Assembly: GCA_022823605.1 (NCBI GenBank)
Contig: JAJEHS010000002.1
Coordinates: 1-64,000, forward strand
Direction: 5' to 3'
DNA length: 64,000 nucleotides
Origin: Paracoccaceae bacterium
GTDB lineage: Bacteria > Pseudomonadota > Alphaproteobacteria > Rhodobacterales > Rhodobacteraceae
How positions within the stretch are numbered: the stretch's first letter is position 1; each line of letters begins with the position of its first letter. Under the pieces are notes generated by a model. That model ran no database searches, was not told where the DNA came from, and worked only from the letters and a program-made list of their open reading frames with translations. Below, one piece after another: positions 61,671 through 64,000 of the stretch. The position numbers and the translations under genes were made by a program.

Positions 61671-62728
61671 ATTTTGCATCGGACAATTCGGGCCCAGCCG
61701 CTCCCGAAATACTTGAAGCTATTATATCAGCTAACGAGGGCTATCAGAATTCCTATGGCGGTGATAGCCTGATGGAAAAGATCAAGAGCCAGTTGAGAGA
61801 GATTTTTGAGGCTCCTGATGCTGCGATTTATCTGGTGGCTACTGGAACTGCCGCCAATGCCCTTTCCCTAGCATGCCTTTGTCCATCCTGGTCTACAATT
61901 TTTTGTCATGAGCACTCGCATATTCAGGAAGATGAATGTGGAGCTCCGGAATTTTTCACAGGTGGTTCCAAACTGACTACTGTTGGAGGCAAGCATGCAA
62001 AGATTGATCCCCAGCAACTGGCTAAGGCTATTTCATCAACGGGCATAATTGGTGTACACAATGTACAAAAGGGAGCACTCTCAATAACCAACGCTACTGA
62101 ATTGGGTGCTGTTTATGATCTGGATGAAATAATCGAGCTTACCTCTATGGCAAAGGATTTTGATCTGCCGGTCCATATGGATGGTGCCCGTTTTGCCAAT
62201 GCTCTTGTAAAACTTGGTTGCTCACCTGCAGAACTGTCCTGGAAGACTGGTGTAGATATATTGTCCTTTGGGGGTACTAAGAATGGCTTGCTTGGAGTTG
62301 AAGCCGTCATAATATTTGATCCCTCCCTTGCCTGGGAATTCGAACTTCGCCGAAAAAGGGGAGGACATCTTTTTTCCAAACACCGTTTTCTTTCAGCCCA
62401 AATGAAAGCTTACCTGAAGGATGACCTATGGTTGCAACTGGCCCAAAAGGCAAATTCTGCAGCAGCCAAACTTTCTCGAGAACTCACCAATCAGGAAACC
62501 GTGAAAATCGAACATCCCACGGATGTAAACATGGTGTTTCCTTCATTGCCGAGAGAAATTCACAACCTAGCTTTCAGCAAAAAGGCAGCGTATTATTTAT
62601 GGCCACCGAATCAATCCCTTGAGGGTAATCCCAAGGAATCATTAAAAGCTAGAATGGTGTGCAACTGGTCTACAACAGATGAAGAGATAGAAACCTTCGT
62701 CAATCTGGTCAAATCCTGCCAGGTCTGA
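61667..62728 (+). CDS. ltaE: Low-specificity L-threonine aldolase family protein
   Basis: A 353-residue PLP enzyme of the beta-eliminating lyase family that splits L-threonine or allo-threonine into glycine and acetaldehyde. The start MNFASDNSGPAAPEIL with NSYGGDSL is typical, as are ATGTAANALSLA (phosphate-binding), HEHSHIQEDECGAPEFF, VHMDGARFANAL (Asp that pairs with the pyridine ring) and the Schiff-base Lys in LSFGGTKNGLLG. Its ATG overlaps the stop codon of the previous gene. The DECGAP segment (D-E-x-G-A) is that of alphaproteobacterial homologues. The next gene is convergent. Confidence 0.92.
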   Translation: MNFASDNSGPAAPEILEAIISANEGYQNSYGGDSLMEKIKSQLREIFEAPDAAIYLVATGTAANALSLACLCPSWSTIFCHEHSHIQEDECGAPEFFTGGSKLTTVGGKHAKIDPQQLAKAISSTGIIGVHNVQKGALSITNATELGAVYDLDEIIELTSMAKDFDLPVHMDGARFANALVKLGCSPAELSWKTGVDILSFGGTKNGLLGVEAVIIFDPSLAWEFELRRKRGGHLFSKHRFLSAQMKAYLKDDLWLQLAQKANSAAAKLSRELTNQETVKIEHPTDVNMVFPSLPREIHNLAFSKKAAYYLWPPNQSLEGNPKESLKARMVCNWSTTDEEIETFVNLVKSCQV

Positions 62729-62763
62729 CTATTCTCACCTGCACAATATTAGAATGTGATTGC

Positions 62764-63351
62764 TCATTTCGTCAAGTACCATTCCAGATAGTCCAAACGG
62801 TCCTGACCCCAGAACACTTGACCATCAATCACATATGTTGGAGAACCAAATACATGATCTTCTTCAGCCCTTAAAGTGTTTTGCTGGAATATCTCCATGG
62901 CCTGGTTATTGTCGGAATCAGCAATTTCAGGATCAAATCCAGCAGCTTTCAAACAATCCTGAACAACACTCGGGTTAGCTATGTCCCGCTCTTCGGCCCA
63001 ACATGCTGTCAGATAATTTCGAACAAGTTGTCCCTTGTCTCCCTGCTCATTTGGAGCATTGATTATGGTGAAGGATGCCGGTTTTGGATCTGTTGGCCAA
63101 AATTTCGGCTTTAAATTGACCGGCATCCCCGAATGCTCAGCAATTCTTTGGATTTCCTGCATGCGGTAATTTTGCCTTGAGATATGTCTATCCTTCGGGG
63201 GAAGTCCTCCGGTTTTGCCAAATAATCCCATAATATCCATTGGAAGATAATCAATTGCAACTCCATGGTGAGCAGCGATTCGTTCCAGCCGATCTCCGGC
63301 AAAATAGGTAAACGGAGATAGAACGGAAAAATAATATGAAATTGTTTTCAT
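62764..63351 (-). CDS. 2-hydroxychromene-2-carboxylate isomerase / DsbA-fold protein
   Basis: A 195-residue protein of the kappa-GST/DsbA fold. It begins KTISYYFSVLSPFTYFAG, where the Ser of SPFTY is the usual glutathione-contacting residue, and it ends GSPTYVIDGQVFWGQDRLDYLEWYL, the signature of HCCA isomerases (VFGSPTFVVDGELFWGQDRL). The ATG at 63351 is preferred because GAGGA lies 8 bases before it; an in-frame start 15 codons earlier has no such site. HCCA isomerases act in naphthalene degradation but many homologues have no such context, and none is seen here. A role in glutathione-dependent isomerisation of an unknown compound is likely. Confidence 0.85.
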   Translation of the reverse strand: MKTISYYFSVLSPFTYFAGDRLERIAAHHGVAIDYLPMDIMGLFGKTGGLPPKDRHISRQNYRMQEIQRIAEHSGMPVNLKPKFWPTDPKPASFTIINAPNEQGDKGQLVRNYLTACWAEERDIANPSVVQDCLKAAGFDPEIADSDNNQAMEIFQQNTLRAEEDHVFGSPTYVIDGQVFWGQDRLDYLEWYLTK

Positions 63352-63651
63352 GGACAAATCCTCTAATGAAGTTGCTTTTGTTGGGGAAACTAGCAAATTG
63401 AAACCGGTTCTCGATTAATTTTTATGAAAAAAAGAACATTCAATAAAACAAAGTAATCAGAAAAGTATATAATACCAGTTGTTATTTTAGAGGTTTAATC
63501 AGCAGATTCCCATTTGGAAAAATACTTGGATATCTTTACTCACTTCCCTTACATTATTTTCACAAAAGCGTATTAATTTTCAGTTTCGTAATAAATTATT
63601 GCTCGGTTTCGTTTACATCAAGAACTATTCTAAATTATGGAAAATTGGTTG

Positions 63652-64000
63652 ATGTCTCCTTTTGCTAACCTGAAGCTCGTATCCGGAAATGCAAATCCGA
63701 ATCTGGCACAAAATATAGCCCAAAGTATCTCCTCTCAAACCGGGAGTGAAATAGGTCTTGTTCCGTCAAGAGTAGAAAGATTCAACGACAAAGAAGTTTA
63801 TGTTGAACTTTATGAGAATGTTCGTGGTGAGGACTTGTTCATCCTTCAATCGACTTCCAAACCGGCCAATGACCATCTGATGGAATTGCTCATAATTTCG
63901 GATACACTCAGGAGGTCATCCGCCACAAGGGTTACCGCAGTTATCCCCTATTTCGGCTATGCCCGTCAGGACCGAAGAACCAGGGCACGAACCCCCATTT
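63652..64000 (+). CDS. prs: Ribose-phosphate pyrophosphokinase, N-terminal part (runs off right edge)
   Basis: About 116 codons of PRPP synthetase lie in the window and the frame is open at the end. It starts [20 protein letters not shown], then [21 protein letters not shown] and [27 protein letters not shown]. The last stretch is the conserved [11 protein letters not shown]-like segment with the ATP-contacting residues. The ATG at 63652 is used; an in-frame ATG five codons earlier (63637) is an alternative and neither has a clear ribosome site. PRPP feeds purine, pyrimidine, His, Trp and NAD synthesis. Confidence 0.93.
   Translation, partial: MSPFANLKLVSGNANPNLAQNIAQSISSQTGSEIGLVPSRVERFNDKEVYVELYENVRGEDLFILQSTSKPANDHLMELLIISDTLRRSSATRVTAVIPYFGYARQDRRTRARTPI

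Overview
The window reads as a chromosomal segment of an AT-leaning (by eye low-40s % GC) alphaproteobacterium, probably a marine or otherwise oligotrophic heterotroph. The lineage is inferred from gene neighbourhoods rather than a marker phylogeny: ubiK-ybjN-proC-csaA divergent from lgt-midA-pgeF, a HAD-IIA gene next to ribF, groESL behind a perfect CIRCE element, and a tripartite BioMNY biotin importer. No rRNA, tRNA, prophage or CRISPR array was seen. The only mobile element is the 5' part of an IS605-type OrfB/TnpB gene running off the left edge.

Layout. 1-9.7 kb: TnpB fragment, a CitE-like lyase, a LacI-type repressor, a fatty-acid-hydroxylase/sterol-desaturase protein, then a sugar or polyol operon (periplasmic binding protein, permease, single-domain ATPase, Gfo/Idh/MocA dehydrogenase, TIM-barrel isomerase, and a divergent PanB-like protein). 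10-17 kb: bioM-bioN-bioY plus a nitroreductase, a two-gene ABC exporter, and iolC(-DUF2090)/iolB of inositol catabolism. 17-30 kb: SLC13-type permease, three Rieske oxygenase alpha subunits, an acyl-CoA dehydrogenase, zinc uptake genes znuB/znuA without znuC, a class III aminotransferase, a nitroreductase, an SDR and an EamA transporter. 30.7-42.8 kb, all on the minus strand: SDR, an OpuA/ProU-type importer (binding protein, ATPase, fused double permease), a three-subunit acetone-carboxylase-like enzyme, then aspS. 43-64 kb: mostly housekeeping (cfa, carB, a 2-hydroxyacid dehydrogenase, csaA, proC, ybjN, ubiK, lgt, midA, pgeF, an M24-fold protein, trxB, groL/groS, family II pyrophosphatase, HAD, ribF, a YcgN-like protein, threonine aldolase, a DsbA-fold isomerase and the start of prs).

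How it works together. The left two thirds is a scavenging region. One operon imports a sugar or polyol and seems to oxidise and isomerise it. The iol genes process inositol-derived 2-deoxy-5-keto-D-gluconate. All three Rieske oxygenases carry Glu where classical ring-hydroxylating dioxygenases carry the bridging Asp, a substitution known from the carnitine oxygenase CntA. With the betaine-type importer this suggests turnover of methylated quaternary amines.

The two best candidates for undescribed biology are: (a) the one-directional unit of SDR, betaine-type importer and acetone-carboxylase-like HyuA/HyuB/gamma genes, which would couple uptake of a small compound to ketone carboxylation; and (b) the PanB-fold protein at the end of the sugar operon, which keeps the catalytic Glu but has lost most metal and substrate residues of ketopantoate hydroxymethyltransferase. 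Several perfect palindromes sit upstream of transport and catabolic genes and are listed as candidate operators.
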